NCBI GenBank assembly: GCA_028658405.1
Contig: JAKOGY010000018.1
Span: 1-38,409, forward strand
DNA: 38,409 nucleotides
Source of the DNA: Dolichospermum sp. ST_sed8
GTDB lineage: Bacteria > Cyanobacteriota > Cyanobacteriia > Cyanobacteriales > Nostocaceae
Reading direction: 5' to 3'
How positions within the stretch are numbered: the first letter of the stretch is position 1; every line of letters begins with the position of its first letter. A program made the position numbers and the translations under genes. Shown piece by piece: positions 1 through 6,478 of this stretch. The notes beneath the pieces are model-generated. The model saw nothing but the letters and a program-made list of their open reading frames with translations. It made no database searches and was not told the origin of the DNA.

Positions 1-314
1 GTGCCAGAGAAAACATTTTTCTTGTTCTGCTTATCTGCTGTTAACAAACCTTTTTGCATGGCAACATAAGGTATGGCGTTAACAACATCTCGGAGAGTTA
101 TTCCTGGTTGTAATTCCCCTGTAAATCTTACCAAAACTGATTCGGGCATATCCAAAGGTATTACACCAAAAGCCTCCGCAAACGCTACTAACCCAGAACC
201 AGCAGGGAAGAATATTCCTAACGGGAAACGGGTATGGGAATCTCCACCCGTTCCCACTGGGTCCCAAGAACCCACTGTAGCCATGATTGGTTCGCAAGAT
301 GTCCCCGAACGTAC
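1..314 (-). pseudogene. Partial second copy of acnB with an internal deletion
   Basis: Bases 1-260 align without gaps to 8801-9060 of the full acnB gene, and 261-314 align to 9286-9339; the 225 bases between (75 codons, AcnB residues about 424-498) are missing. Similarity stops abruptly near 314. The AcnB frame is open through the whole fragment and runs off the window edge, so the deletion kept the frame; an ATG lies at 284. The removed block includes part of the region linking the swivel and catalytic domains, so aconitase activity is very unlikely. The copy differs from the intact gene at scattered positions, so it is not a fresh duplication. How far it extends to the left cannot be seen. 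Confidence 0.85.
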
Positions 315-428
315 AGGAGCATTTTTTGTACAAGTGTTTAACTTTTTTGGTATTTTTACGGTATTGGTTTCTGGAAACGATTTTAGTTTACGATCAATTT
401 ATTTTGATTTGTGAGGAGGTTAAATAGG

Positions 429-857
429 TTGTCGTTTGATGAGTTAAAATATATAGAGATTGTAGAATCTGATATTATTGATGATACAGTCGAGGTAGGT
501 AGTAGTTGTGAGTGGCGAGGAACGGGAAAAGAACCGCAATGGGATAATCCTAAATCAACTAAGGCTTATGATCATATCATCCGTCATCATGGTGCAAAGT
601 TGAAACATAGTAATTTACAGGGTAGAGCATCTAGCAAAAATCAAGATCAAGGACAATGGTTAAATGATCAAGATTGGTTACAATTGGAAAAACTAATTCC
701 TAAGTATTATGGAAATTATACTATTAAATTGAGTCGTCCTATTGGTAGAGTTTATCATACTGATGGCAGTGTTACAGAAGATGTAATTTATGCTCAAATT
801 GGTAGAAATTCAGATGGTACAATTAAATATGCTTATCCGATAGTAAAGCCTAAATAA
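429..857 (+). CDS. CdiA-CT RNase A-like toxin domain protein (orphan)
   Basis: A protein of about 142 aa resembling the bacterial CdiA C-terminal RNase A-like domain: an N-terminal His-rich motif (DHIIRHHG), a mid-domain stretch with RASSKN, then a RPIGRV...VTEDVIYAQI strand and a closing YAYPIV. In that family the first His and a Thr/Tyr pair just before the terminal AYP form the RNA-cleaving site. No CdiA or Rhs delivery part is present, so this is an orphan toxin module. I prefer the TTG at 429, with GGAGG at 414-418; a GTG at 411 is in frame but overlaps that ribosome site, and an in-frame stop lies at 384. The next gene, 26 bases downstream, is the likely immunity gene. Family assignment is from pattern memory and needs a profile search. 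Confidence 0.6.
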   Translation: MSFDELKYIEIVESDIIDDTVEVGSSCEWRGTGKEPQWDNPKSTKAYDHIIRHHGAKLKHSNLQGRASSKNQDQGQWLNDQDWLQLEKLIPKYYGNYTIKLSRPIGRVYHTDGSVTEDVIYAQIGRNSDGTIKYAYPIVKPK

Positions 858-883
858 AATTCAATAAAAATTAAGGAGTAATA

Positions 884-1399
884 ATGAATAAAGTTGAGAA
901 ATTTAAAATCAGATTAGCAGAACGGAATTTAGAGAATTTTGCAGATCCTCCTGATGATCCTCTAGTAGAATTATCTGAGTTTGAATTAGGGTTAAGAATC
1001 TTCTGTTATCAATATGATCATAAAGTGACTGTAGAAATAGGAAAAACAAAATTTAATGTGTTTTTTGACCCAGATATTTGTATGTTATTAGAGGATAGAT
1101 TTGCTCAACACATAGGAGATTTAGAGCAGGGTAAAACTATTCGGTTGGATTTTGTTGAGAGTTATTGGTTAATGATGAAATTTGTACCTTTTGGTAATGA
1201 TATTAAATGTTATTTAAGAGAGGTTGGTTATTCTACTGAGGAAAGGTTAGTGATGTTGAATAAGCAGCAGGTTTTAGATGAGTTACGGCGGTTTTTAACT
1301 GAATTGATGGATATGGCTGTTAATTTGGGTTATATTAGTTTGGAGGATAAGAATGAGTTTATTAAACCTGCTTTTAATAATTCAAGGGTTTTAGTATAA
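884..1399 (+). CDS. Putative immunity protein for the upstream RNase A-like toxin
   Basis: A 171-aa acidic, mostly helical protein with no signal peptide or membrane segment. I do not recognise a family. It has a good Shine-Dalgarno (AAGGAG at 873-878) before its ATG and follows the toxin-like gene by 26 bases on the same strand. Immunity proteins are typically small, acidic, poorly conserved cytosolic proteins encoded directly downstream of their toxin, which fits. The role is inferred from position only; the protein itself shows no diagnostic motif. Confidence 0.5.
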   Translation: MNKVEKFKIRLAERNLENFADPPDDPLVELSEFELGLRIFCYQYDHKVTVEIGKTKFNVFFDPDICMLLEDRFAQHIGDLEQGKTIRLDFVESYWLMMKFVPFGNDIKCYLREVGYSTEERLVMLNKQQVLDELRRFLTELMDMAVNLGYISLEDKNEFIKPAFNNSRVLV

Positions 1400-1557
1400 G
1401 ACAGTGATACTTATGGACGGACATAAATATATTGCCATATTGCCGAAAATTCAATAACTTGATATAATATCAGTATGAAGCACTATAACTTTCATAACCT
1501 CCTACATTAAAGGGCGATCACGGTCATCAATGATTACTACTGAATTATAATTCTAAC

Positions 1558-2121
1558 TTAACCAATAGCAAATTCAGTATGTTTTCTCAAATCTGGTGGA
1601 TGAAAAGCAAGTACAATATCGTGATTAGTTAAACCTTCTCTCATTAACTCTGTAGCCATTCCTTCCTCTGTCCAATCTTCTTCTATGTAAATTTTTTCGT
1701 TAACAATGCGAATATGAACATGAATATTTTTAGTTTTATTACCATCTTTCCATCCCATAAACATCCAAAGATATTGATCATGAATTTCATCAAAAACAAG
1801 ACAACTTTCTTCATCAAGATTACGTGCGCCAGAAATCCATTCATGGTATTCTGTTAAAACTTTTTTAATACATTGGCGATATTTTTCTAATTTATCGGTT
1901 GTGAATTGTTTTCTAATTACGGTTTTATTTTTAAGTGCTTCTAAATATTCTAATGCTTCTTTTTTAGACAGAGTTTGATTATTTTCATATTCTTCCATTA
2001 ATTTGATTGTTTGGTAATTTCCTAAAATTTCTTCTATTTTTTCAAACTCAGCAATAGGAATTTGAACAGCGATAGGTTTTTGATTTTGATCTAAAAGATA
2101 ATTTTTATTGATTTCTAACAT
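1558..2121 (-). CDS. Fusion of a Phd-type antitoxin domain to XisI
   Basis: Residues 1-70 (from MLEINKNYLLDQNQKP) match the orphan antitoxin at 13163-13384 almost residue for residue. From about residue 77 the protein is a full XisI (DKLEKYRQCIKKVLTEY ... [11 protein letters not shown] ... DIVLAFHPPDLRKHTEF), very close to the three other XisI proteins here. XisI normally begins MDKL; here that position reads TTDKL (ACC in place of ATG), so XisI is translated only as part of the fusion. I chose the ATG at 2121 because it has a GGAG site and matches the antitoxin start; an open frame extends 18 codons further. XisI partners the nuclease-like XisH in control of developmental DNA excision in Anabaena; no xisH lies next to it here. 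Confidence 0.8.
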   Translation of the reverse strand: MLEINKNYLLDQNQKPIAVQIPIAEFEKIEEILGNYQTIKLMEEYENNQTLSKKEALEYLEALKNKTVIRKQFTTDKLEKYRQCIKKVLTEYHEWISGARNLDEESCLVFDEIHDQYLWMFMGWKDGNKTKNIHVHIRIVNEKIYIEEDWTEEGMATELMREGLTNHDIVLAFHPPDLRKHTEFAIG

Positions 2122-2213
2122 TTTAGTGACTCCAATAGAGGTTTTATTGATATTAAACTTTATTATTAATTTCAATCTGCATAGATAATAATATTGCTAT
2201 CAAGTAACATAAT

Positions 2214-2279
2214 TTAATCACGATTGGTAAGATGGCGATCTTGACGAATTTCTTGTTGCCATTTTACTGGGTCAATTTC
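2214..2279 (-). pseudogene. Possible tail of a small antitoxin-like gene
   Basis: Downstream of the UPF0175-like gene the minus strand reads EIDPVKWQQEIRQDRHLTNRD and a stop. The end DPVKWQQ...DR is reminiscent of C-termini of small cyanobacterial toxin-antitoxin proteins. A stop codon lies three codons upstream, and no start is available, so at most a decayed remnant is present. Assignment is weak. Confidence 0.3.
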
Positions 2280-2321
2280 AGAAAATTAAAGGGGAAGAGT
2301 TAAATACTATTTTCATCATAC

Positions 2322-2561
2322 TTACCAAGTTTTCTCTAAAGCGATATCTTCAACGGTAAGATATGAAAAATCTATCCCCATTAATTCTAAAATTTTCAAA
2401 AATACTTCTGTATCCATTTCCATGATTTCGGCTGCTTTATGTAAACTTATTAACCGAGATGTTAAAGCACCAATTATAAATATAAATGTTTCTTTCTGTT
2501 CTATACTCTGGAATAATTGCACTTGAGAAGCAATTTCTTGAAAGGTAGTTTGGTGATTCAT
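2322..2561 (-). CDS. UPF0175-like antitoxin
   Basis: A 79-aa protein with the HTH-like core typical of UPF0175 antitoxins: a run SLHKAAEIMEMDTEVFLKIL followed by MGIDFSYLTVEDI. Such proteins usually precede a DUF3368/PIN-type toxin. No intact toxin follows here; only the short remnant at 2214-2279 does. It therefore looks like an orphan antitoxin. The length is near the family norm. Upstream (2562-2626) is a short promoter-sized gap before a long inverted repeat. Confidence 0.6.
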   Translation of the reverse strand: MNHQTTFQEIASQVQLFQSIEQKETFIFIIGALTSRLISLHKAAEIMEMDTEVFLKILELMGIDFSYLTVEDIALEKTW

Positions 2562-2626
2562 TTATTTGATACTGGTTCATGGATTAAGTCTATTTTTACA
2601 ATTATATCAAATGGTAAAGCGATATT

Positions 2627-2716
2627 GACCTCTCCCCCAACCCCTCTCCTACAAGGAGAGGGGAGTAAATCTTGCTCCCCCTTCCCTGGTAGGGAAGGGG
2701 GCTGGGGGGTTAGGTC
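2627..2716. repeat. Long inverted repeat of the CCTCTCC/GGTTAGG type, copy 1
   Basis: Starts GACCTCTCCCCCAACCCC and ends GGGGGGTTAGGTC. Inside are two nested hairpins, CCCCTCTCCT/AGGAGAGGGG and CCCCCTTCCC/GGGAAGGGGG. This organisation is common in Nostocales genomes. Its last 7 bases supply the stop codon of the DUF559 gene. Confidence 0.9.
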
Positions 2717-3111
2717 TTTTCAGAACAAGTTTGATAAATTTGCATCAAAACTTGGTCAATTTTCTCTGTTATTTCTTCATTTTTAAATCTCAATAAACGC
2801 AAACCTCTAGCTGATAAAATTTTATCTCTTTCTATATCATATTCAATTTGTTGTTCGTGAATTTTTCCATCTACTTCTATGACTAAACTAGCAGCATGGC
2901 AATAAAAATCTACTATAAAACCATCTATAACTTGTTGTCGGCGAAAATGTAAACCATGCAAGCGGTTTGCGCGAAGATGTTCCCACAGAATTTTTTCTGC
3001 TGGTGTCATTTGGCGACGCATTTCTTTGGCGCGTTCGAGTTTTACGGGTTCTATTTTTTGTCCAATGACTATGTTACGAAGTCCGTCTTTTTTCGGTGGT
3101 TGGTTGTTCAT
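2710..3111 (-). CDS. DUF559 (Vsr-fold) endonuclease domain protein
   Basis: A 133-aa protein with the DUF559 pattern: MTPAEKILWEHLRANRL, then HGLHFRRQQVIDGFIVDFYC, then LVIEVDGKIHEQQIEYDIERD and RGLRLLRFKNEEI. The Asp of IVDFYC, and the Glu and Asp of IEVDG with the following His, form the nuclease core related to Vsr mismatch endonucleases. Small stand-alone DUF559 proteins abound in cyanobacteria; their substrate is unknown. The last codons and TAA lie within the flanking repeat, so the gene ends where the repeat begins. Two copies of the same long inverted repeat frame the gene. Confidence 0.85.
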   Translation of the reverse strand: MNNQPPKKDGLRNIVIGQKIEPVKLERAKEMRRQMTPAEKILWEHLRANRLHGLHFRRQQVIDGFIVDFYCHAASLVIEVDGKIHEQQIEYDIERDKILSARGLRLLRFKNEEITEKIDQVLMQIYQTCSEKT

Positions 3112-3139
3112 TTGTGGGGTGTGTTTTTATATCGTGTTT

Positions 3140-3228
3140 GACCTCTCCCCCAGCCCCTCTCCTAGAAGGAGAGGGGAGCAAGATTTCTCCCTCTTCCCTT
3201 GTAGGGAAGGGGGTTGGGGGGTTAGGTT
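3140..3228. repeat. Long inverted repeat of the CCTCTCC/GGTTAGG type, copy 2
   Basis: Same arrangement as the copy at 2627-2716 in the same orientation: outer arms GACCTCTCCCCC / GGGGGGTTAGGTT and two inner hairpins, CCCCTCTCCT/AGGAGAGGGG and CCCTTCCC-type/GGGAAGGGGG. Lies 28 bases upstream of the DUF559 start. Confidence 0.9.
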
Positions 3229-3307
3229 AGTTTTCAATGTACTGAAGCTTAAAACTAATGATATGATAATTTTGATATGTCAATACAATAAATATTCGGT
3301 GTAAAAA

Positions 3308-4279
3308 ATGGATATTAATAAATTAATCGAAGAATTTAAGAACATTAGTGGTCGTCCTACACCTCTAAAAGCTTGGAATCAAGGTAAAATACTAAAAAGC
3401 ATTAAAGAAAATCCTGGATATATTGAACAGTTTAATTATATTCATTTTGAAACATTTGTTGAGCAACATTTAGAAATAACTGCTGGTAAAGCAAGGCAAT
3501 ATTTAAGAATATATGAAATTTGGGAATCGAAAGAAGTACCAGAAATATTAAAAAAGAATAAAAATATGCTTTTAGAACATCTTTATACTTTGATTAAAGT
3601 GGAAGATGAAGTAAGACGAGATAGAATATTAGACGCAATGGCAAATGTAGAAGAATATTTTGAAAAACATCTGAAAAAGAAAAAATTAAAAACATTGTAT
3701 CGAGAAGATGATATAATCTTTCTTATAAATGCCATATCACAATCAAAAAAAGATTTTTCAATTAAAGATATAGAGAAGGCACTTTTGAAGGATTTTATCA
3801 ACCCTAGAATCACAGAAAATAAACAACCAATCAAACCAGATATTAGACCCAAAACAGATATTAACACATCAAACTTTGGTGAATTAGCTGAACTTTATCC
3901 AAACGAACCCGTAGATGAACAAAGTTTTGTAGCATTGTTCTGTACAATGTTTTATTTAATAAAAGAAAATAATATACAATTTTTATGGCGTAATTATCAA
4001 ATTAGTTTTAGCAAAATTATTAATGTAAAAGTAAGTTTTCCCGATGCAGAAATTGAGTTTTTTACTTATGAAAATTCAAGAACTGGAAAAATTAGATTAA
4101 ACGTAGAATTTGAATATGAAAGCATTAATTATATTAAGCACCAACATCATAGAGAATTTGAGAAATGTGATTTGATTATATGTTGGGTAAACAATTGGTC
4201 TAGTCCTGCATATTATGCACCTATATTATGTATCAAGGAATTATTAGAAACTGGTCAAATAAATTTACATTACTTTTAA
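3308..4279 (+). CDS. Predicted nuclease with N-terminal helical DNA-binding-like region
   Basis: A 323-aa soluble protein. Residues 1-170 are helical and Lys-rich, with a possible winged-helix or KilA-like part (ETFVEQHLEITAGKARQYLRI). A Pro-rich linker lies near 180-200. The C-terminal half holds FPDAEIEFFTYE, LNVEFEYESINYIKHQHH and CDLIICWVNNW. The order Asp/Glu strand, E-x-E strand and D-x-I-x-C-W-x-N-W resembles the C-terminal predicted restriction-endonuclease-like domain seen in many orphan bacterial proteins. No methylase or partner gene adjoins it. Function is inferred; specificity is unknown. ATG start at 3308, 80 bases after the inverted repeat. Confidence 0.55.
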   Translation: MDINKLIEEFKNISGRPTPLKAWNQGKILKSIKENPGYIEQFNYIHFETFVEQHLEITAGKARQYLRIYEIWESKEVPEILKKNKNMLLEHLYTLIKVEDEVRRDRILDAMANVEEYFEKHLKKKKLKTLYREDDIIFLINAISQSKKDFSIKDIEKALLKDFINPRITENKQPIKPDIRPKTDINTSNFGELAELYPNEPVDEQSFVALFCTMFYLIKENNIQFLWRNYQISFSKIINVKVSFPDAEIEFFTYENSRTGKIRLNVEFEYESINYIKHQHHREFEKCDLIICWVNNWSSPAYYAPILCIKELLETGQINLHYF

Positions 4280-4320
4280 GTAATCCAATAAAAAATGCCT
4301 AATTGTGATTGCAAGTTGAT

Positions 4321-4560
4321 TTACCTTAACAAACTTTCAATCTCCTCATCTGTAAAACCAAACTGCCGAAAAATCCGTAAAACATAACCTGGAGACATTT
4401 CCCTTGCACCCATATCTATAGGAACTACTCTCCTTTTCCCTTCAACTTCACGACTATATAAACAATGATCACCTTTTCCCTCTCGATGAAATGTACAACC
4501 TACTTTTTCTAATAATTTAATTAATTCCTTTGGTTTCAGAGAAGGTATATTTTTAGGCAT
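4321..4560 (-). CDS. hicA: HicA-type mRNA interferase toxin (YcfA family)
   Basis: A 79-aa protein with the HicA dsRNA-binding-like fold: LKPKELIKLLEKVGCTFHRE, then GKGDHCLYSR, where the His in GDH fits the catalytic His, then RRVVPIDMG and SPGYVLRIFRQFG. HicA toxins cut mRNA and are neutralised by HicB. The gene overlaps the upstream hicB-like gene by 8 bases, the usual coupling, here in the hicB-hicA order. The family length is 60-85 aa, so it looks intact. Confidence 0.85.
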   Translation of the reverse strand: MPKNIPSLKPKELIKLLEKVGCTFHREGKGDHCLYSREVEGKRRVVPIDMGAREMSPGYVLRIFRQFGFTDEEIESLLR

Positions 4561-4819
4561 AAACCTTCCTTAATTCATATATTTCTGAACTTTGTTCTTG
4601 TTCCTCAACTAGCAAAAATTCATGTAATTCATCTATAGAAATAGAAGATTTATAAATATTGTCTTCAGACTCACAAACATCTTCAAAAGATGCAATTGCT
4701 TCCTTTAATTTATTAATTGCATTCTCTTGAGTCTTTCCCTGTCCAACAATACCATTTTCTAAACACAAACCCACCCAGAAGCCGGAACTTTGTCTGAGGA
4801 TAACTGTGTAAAAGTTCAT
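4553..4819 (-). CDS. hicB: HicB-type antitoxin
   Basis: An 88-aa protein with the HicB N-terminal partial RNase H-like fold: FYTVILRQSSGFWVGLCLEN, GIVGQGKTQENAINKLKEAI. The C-terminus is short and acidic without a clear HTH or RHH, as in minimal HicB proteins. It is the first gene of the pair and overlaps hicA by 8 bases, so both are probably translated from one transcript. Confidence 0.85.
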   Translation of the reverse strand: MNFYTVILRQSSGFWVGLCLENGIVGQGKTQENAINKLKEAIASFEDVCESEDNIYKSSISIDELHEFLLVEEQEQSSEIYELRKVYA

Positions 4820-4865
4820 TTTTGTTCCCTATTGATTATGTATAACCATCTTCTTTACATTATAG

Positions 4866-5207
4866 TTAAGCCACAGCAAACTCAGTCAACTTCCGAGTTT
4901 CTGGATCATGAAAAGCCAAAACAATATCCTCTTTTGGTACACCTTCTCTTAATAACTCAGTTGCAATTCCTTCCTCAGTCCAATCTTCCTCAATGTAAAT
5001 TTTCTCATTTTTAATGCGAATATGAACATGAGTATTATTAATCCTTTTTTGATTTACCCAATCTACAGACATCCATAAATAATGATCATGAGTTTCATCA
5101 AAAATCAAACAAGTTTCATATTTTTTCTTAGATGAACGATTAGCCAGATTATCATAATCTGTTAAGATTTTTTGAATAGTTTCACGATAGTTAACTAATT
5201 TATCCAT
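4866..5207 (-). CDS. xisI: XisI-family protein
   Basis: A 113-aa XisI homologue ([54 protein letters not shown]). XisI and XisH were described as factors required for excision of the Anabaena fdxN element; both families are widespread in cyanobacteria outside that element. The gene begins inside an eroded xisH tail at 5195-5305, in the ordinary xisH/xisI overlap geometry, but no functional xisH remains. Confidence 0.9.
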   Translation of the reverse strand: MDKLVNYRETIQKILTDYDNLANRSSKKKYETCLIFDETHDHYLWMSVDWVNQKRINNTHVHIRIKNEKIYIEEDWTEEGIATELLREGVPKEDIVLAFHDPETRKLTEFAVA

Positions 5208-5305
5208 TGGACAATTTCCTCTTTTTGTGTATCAATAATAACTAAAGCAATTTGATTTAGTTTAACTACAGCTTTAATTGATTTCCTTTGAAAGAAAGTT
5301 TCATA
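5195..5305 (-). pseudogene. Eroded C-terminal tail of xisH
   Basis: Minus-strand frame reads YETFFQRKSIKAVVKL, then [18 protein letters not shown] and a stop that overlaps the start of xisI. This matches the last 36 residues of the intact XisH at 11432-11848 (QSFFLQKAIS ... IVVDLNKEEIIQWIN). The rest of xisH is gone. Confidence 0.8.
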
Positions 5306-5348
5306 TTTGTTCTTCTAATTCAAACAAAACTCGATAATCACCAACTCT
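5301..5348 (-). pseudogene. RelE/ParE toxin tail remnant
   Basis: Reads [15 protein letters not shown] and a stop, the typical C-terminal strand pair of RelE-type toxins (RVGDYRVLF). It is wedged between the end of one xisI and the start of the xisH remnant, with only a few bases overlap. No upstream part exists, so this is a scar of a lost toxin gene. Confidence 0.6.
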
Positions 5349-5688
5349 AAGCCACAGCAAACTCCGTCAACTTACGAGTATCAGGATCATGAAAAGCCAA
5401 AACAATATCCTCTTTTGGTACACCTTCCCTTAATAACTCAGTTGTAATTCCTTCCTCTGTCCAATCTTCCTCAATGTAAATCTTCTCATTTTTAATGCGA
5501 ATATGGACAGAAATTCCCTTAATTCTTTCCTCAGTTGTCCAACCAACTTGAAACCATAAATATTGATCTCTTTGCTCATCAAAAGCTAAGAGCATTTCTA
5601 TATTATCAGGAGATGCAGAGGAAAAAAGTTGATGATATTCTGTTAAGATTTTTTTGATTAAAAATCGGTAATTTTCTAACTTATCCAT
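5347..5688 (-). CDS. xisI: XisI-family protein
   Basis: A 113-aa XisI protein, about two thirds identical to its neighbour at 4866-5207 and nearly identical in the C-terminal third ([12 protein letters not shown] ... RKLTEFAVA). As with the neighbour, its ATG lies inside a decayed xisH end (5676-5729), so it was once the second gene of an xisH-xisI pair. The two tandem xisI genes probably come from separate xisHI cassettes, with a RelE scar between them. Confidence 0.9.
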   Translation of the reverse strand: MDKLENYRFLIKKILTEYHQLFSSASPDNIEMLLAFDEQRDQYLWFQVGWTTEERIKGISVHIRIKNEKIYIEEDWTEEGITTELLREGVPKEDIVLAFHDPDTRKLTEFAVA

Positions 5689-5729
5689 TTGGTAATAACC
5701 TCTTTATCTGTATCTACAATTAAAAGTTT
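5676..5729 (-). pseudogene. Eroded C-terminal tail of a second xisH
   Basis: Reads [17 protein letters not shown] and a stop overlapping the xisI start, equivalent to LKLIVVDLNKEEIIQWIN of the intact XisH at 11432-11848. An in-frame TAA lies just upstream, so only about 17 codons remain. Confidence 0.7.
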
Positions 5730-5767
5730 TTAACATTATTTGTTCACCTTTTTATAATTTCCATACA

Positions 5768-6478
5768 CTAATTATTTTCACTATTTTGCTCATTTCTCTG
5801 TAAATATTCTTGATTTGATATATACATTTCTATATTTTCTAATATTTCCCTTAAATAACAAATAACTCTTTTTTGAATTTTAAATAACTCATCAGCAGTC
5901 GCATCTTTACCAATTTCTTCAAAAGACTTAAAACCATGTGCTAAGTCTTTTCTATGATTTTTAATCTTTTCTAAATTACTACCATTTCCAGTTTTTCCAG
6001 CATTAGTAGTATATGAAAATCCATACATTTTGGCTGTATCTTTGATTCTTTTTCCATCAATATTTCCTGAAAATAATCTATCTCTATTAAAAGTAGCTGA
6101 TATGATATCAACAGAAATATTTTGAACTGTAACCAAAATATCTTTAGTAGATTTATTATCTTTATCTTTTAGATTATCAATAACAATCTTTTTAATTTCG
6201 TCTCTTACATCATCGAAAGAAACTCTTTGAGTTTTTAATTCATCAAAAATTGTTACAATTGCATTACGCATTGTAGATTCTACTAGGTTGTAAAGTAGCA
6301 AATATCCTGTTGCTTTAAGAGTTTTTTCTAGATCCTCATTAATAGGTTTAATTTTGGGATTGTTTGCATTTCCCAGACTTAATTGAATTGAACCTTTCTC
6401 TAAATTTTTCAAGAATATAAAATATCGTCTTACTTCTTGAGCGCGTTTATCAAAATCTTCAAATAATGTACTTCTCAT
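5768..6478 (-). CDS. MAE_28990/MAE_18760-like HEPN nuclease
   Basis: A 236-aa helical protein. The C-terminal half carries the HEPN signature R-x4-H (R176 KDLA H181 in NHRKDLAHGF), the usual RNA-cleaving motif of HEPN effectors. The N-terminal half has the LLLYNLVESTMRNAI helix typical of MAE_28990-like HEPN proteins, a family first noted in Microcystis defence islands. Its start overlaps the end of the DUF262 gene (ATGA), so the two are translationally coupled. A likely role is RNA-targeting effector of an abortive-infection or toxin-antitoxin type system; this is inference from family and context. Confidence 0.8.
   Translation of the reverse strand: MRSTLFEDFDKRAQEVRRYFIFLKNLEKGSIQLSLGNANNPKIKPINEDLEKTLKATGYLLLYNLVESTMRNAIVTIFDELKTQRVSFDDVRDEIKKIVIDNLKDKDNKSTKDILVTVQNISVDIISATFNRDRLFSGNIDGKRIKDTAKMYGFSYTTNAGKTGNGSNLEKIKNHRKDLAHGFKSFEEIGKDATADELFKIQKRVICYLREILENIEMYISNQEYLQRNEQNSENN

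Noticed and set aside
73-414. Plus-strand open frame of 113 codons
   Set aside because: It is antisense to the partial acnB copy; the same shadow frame exists opposite the intact acnB at 8873-9094.
4790-5014. Plus-strand frame over hicB and xisI
   Set aside because: Antisense to two recognised genes.
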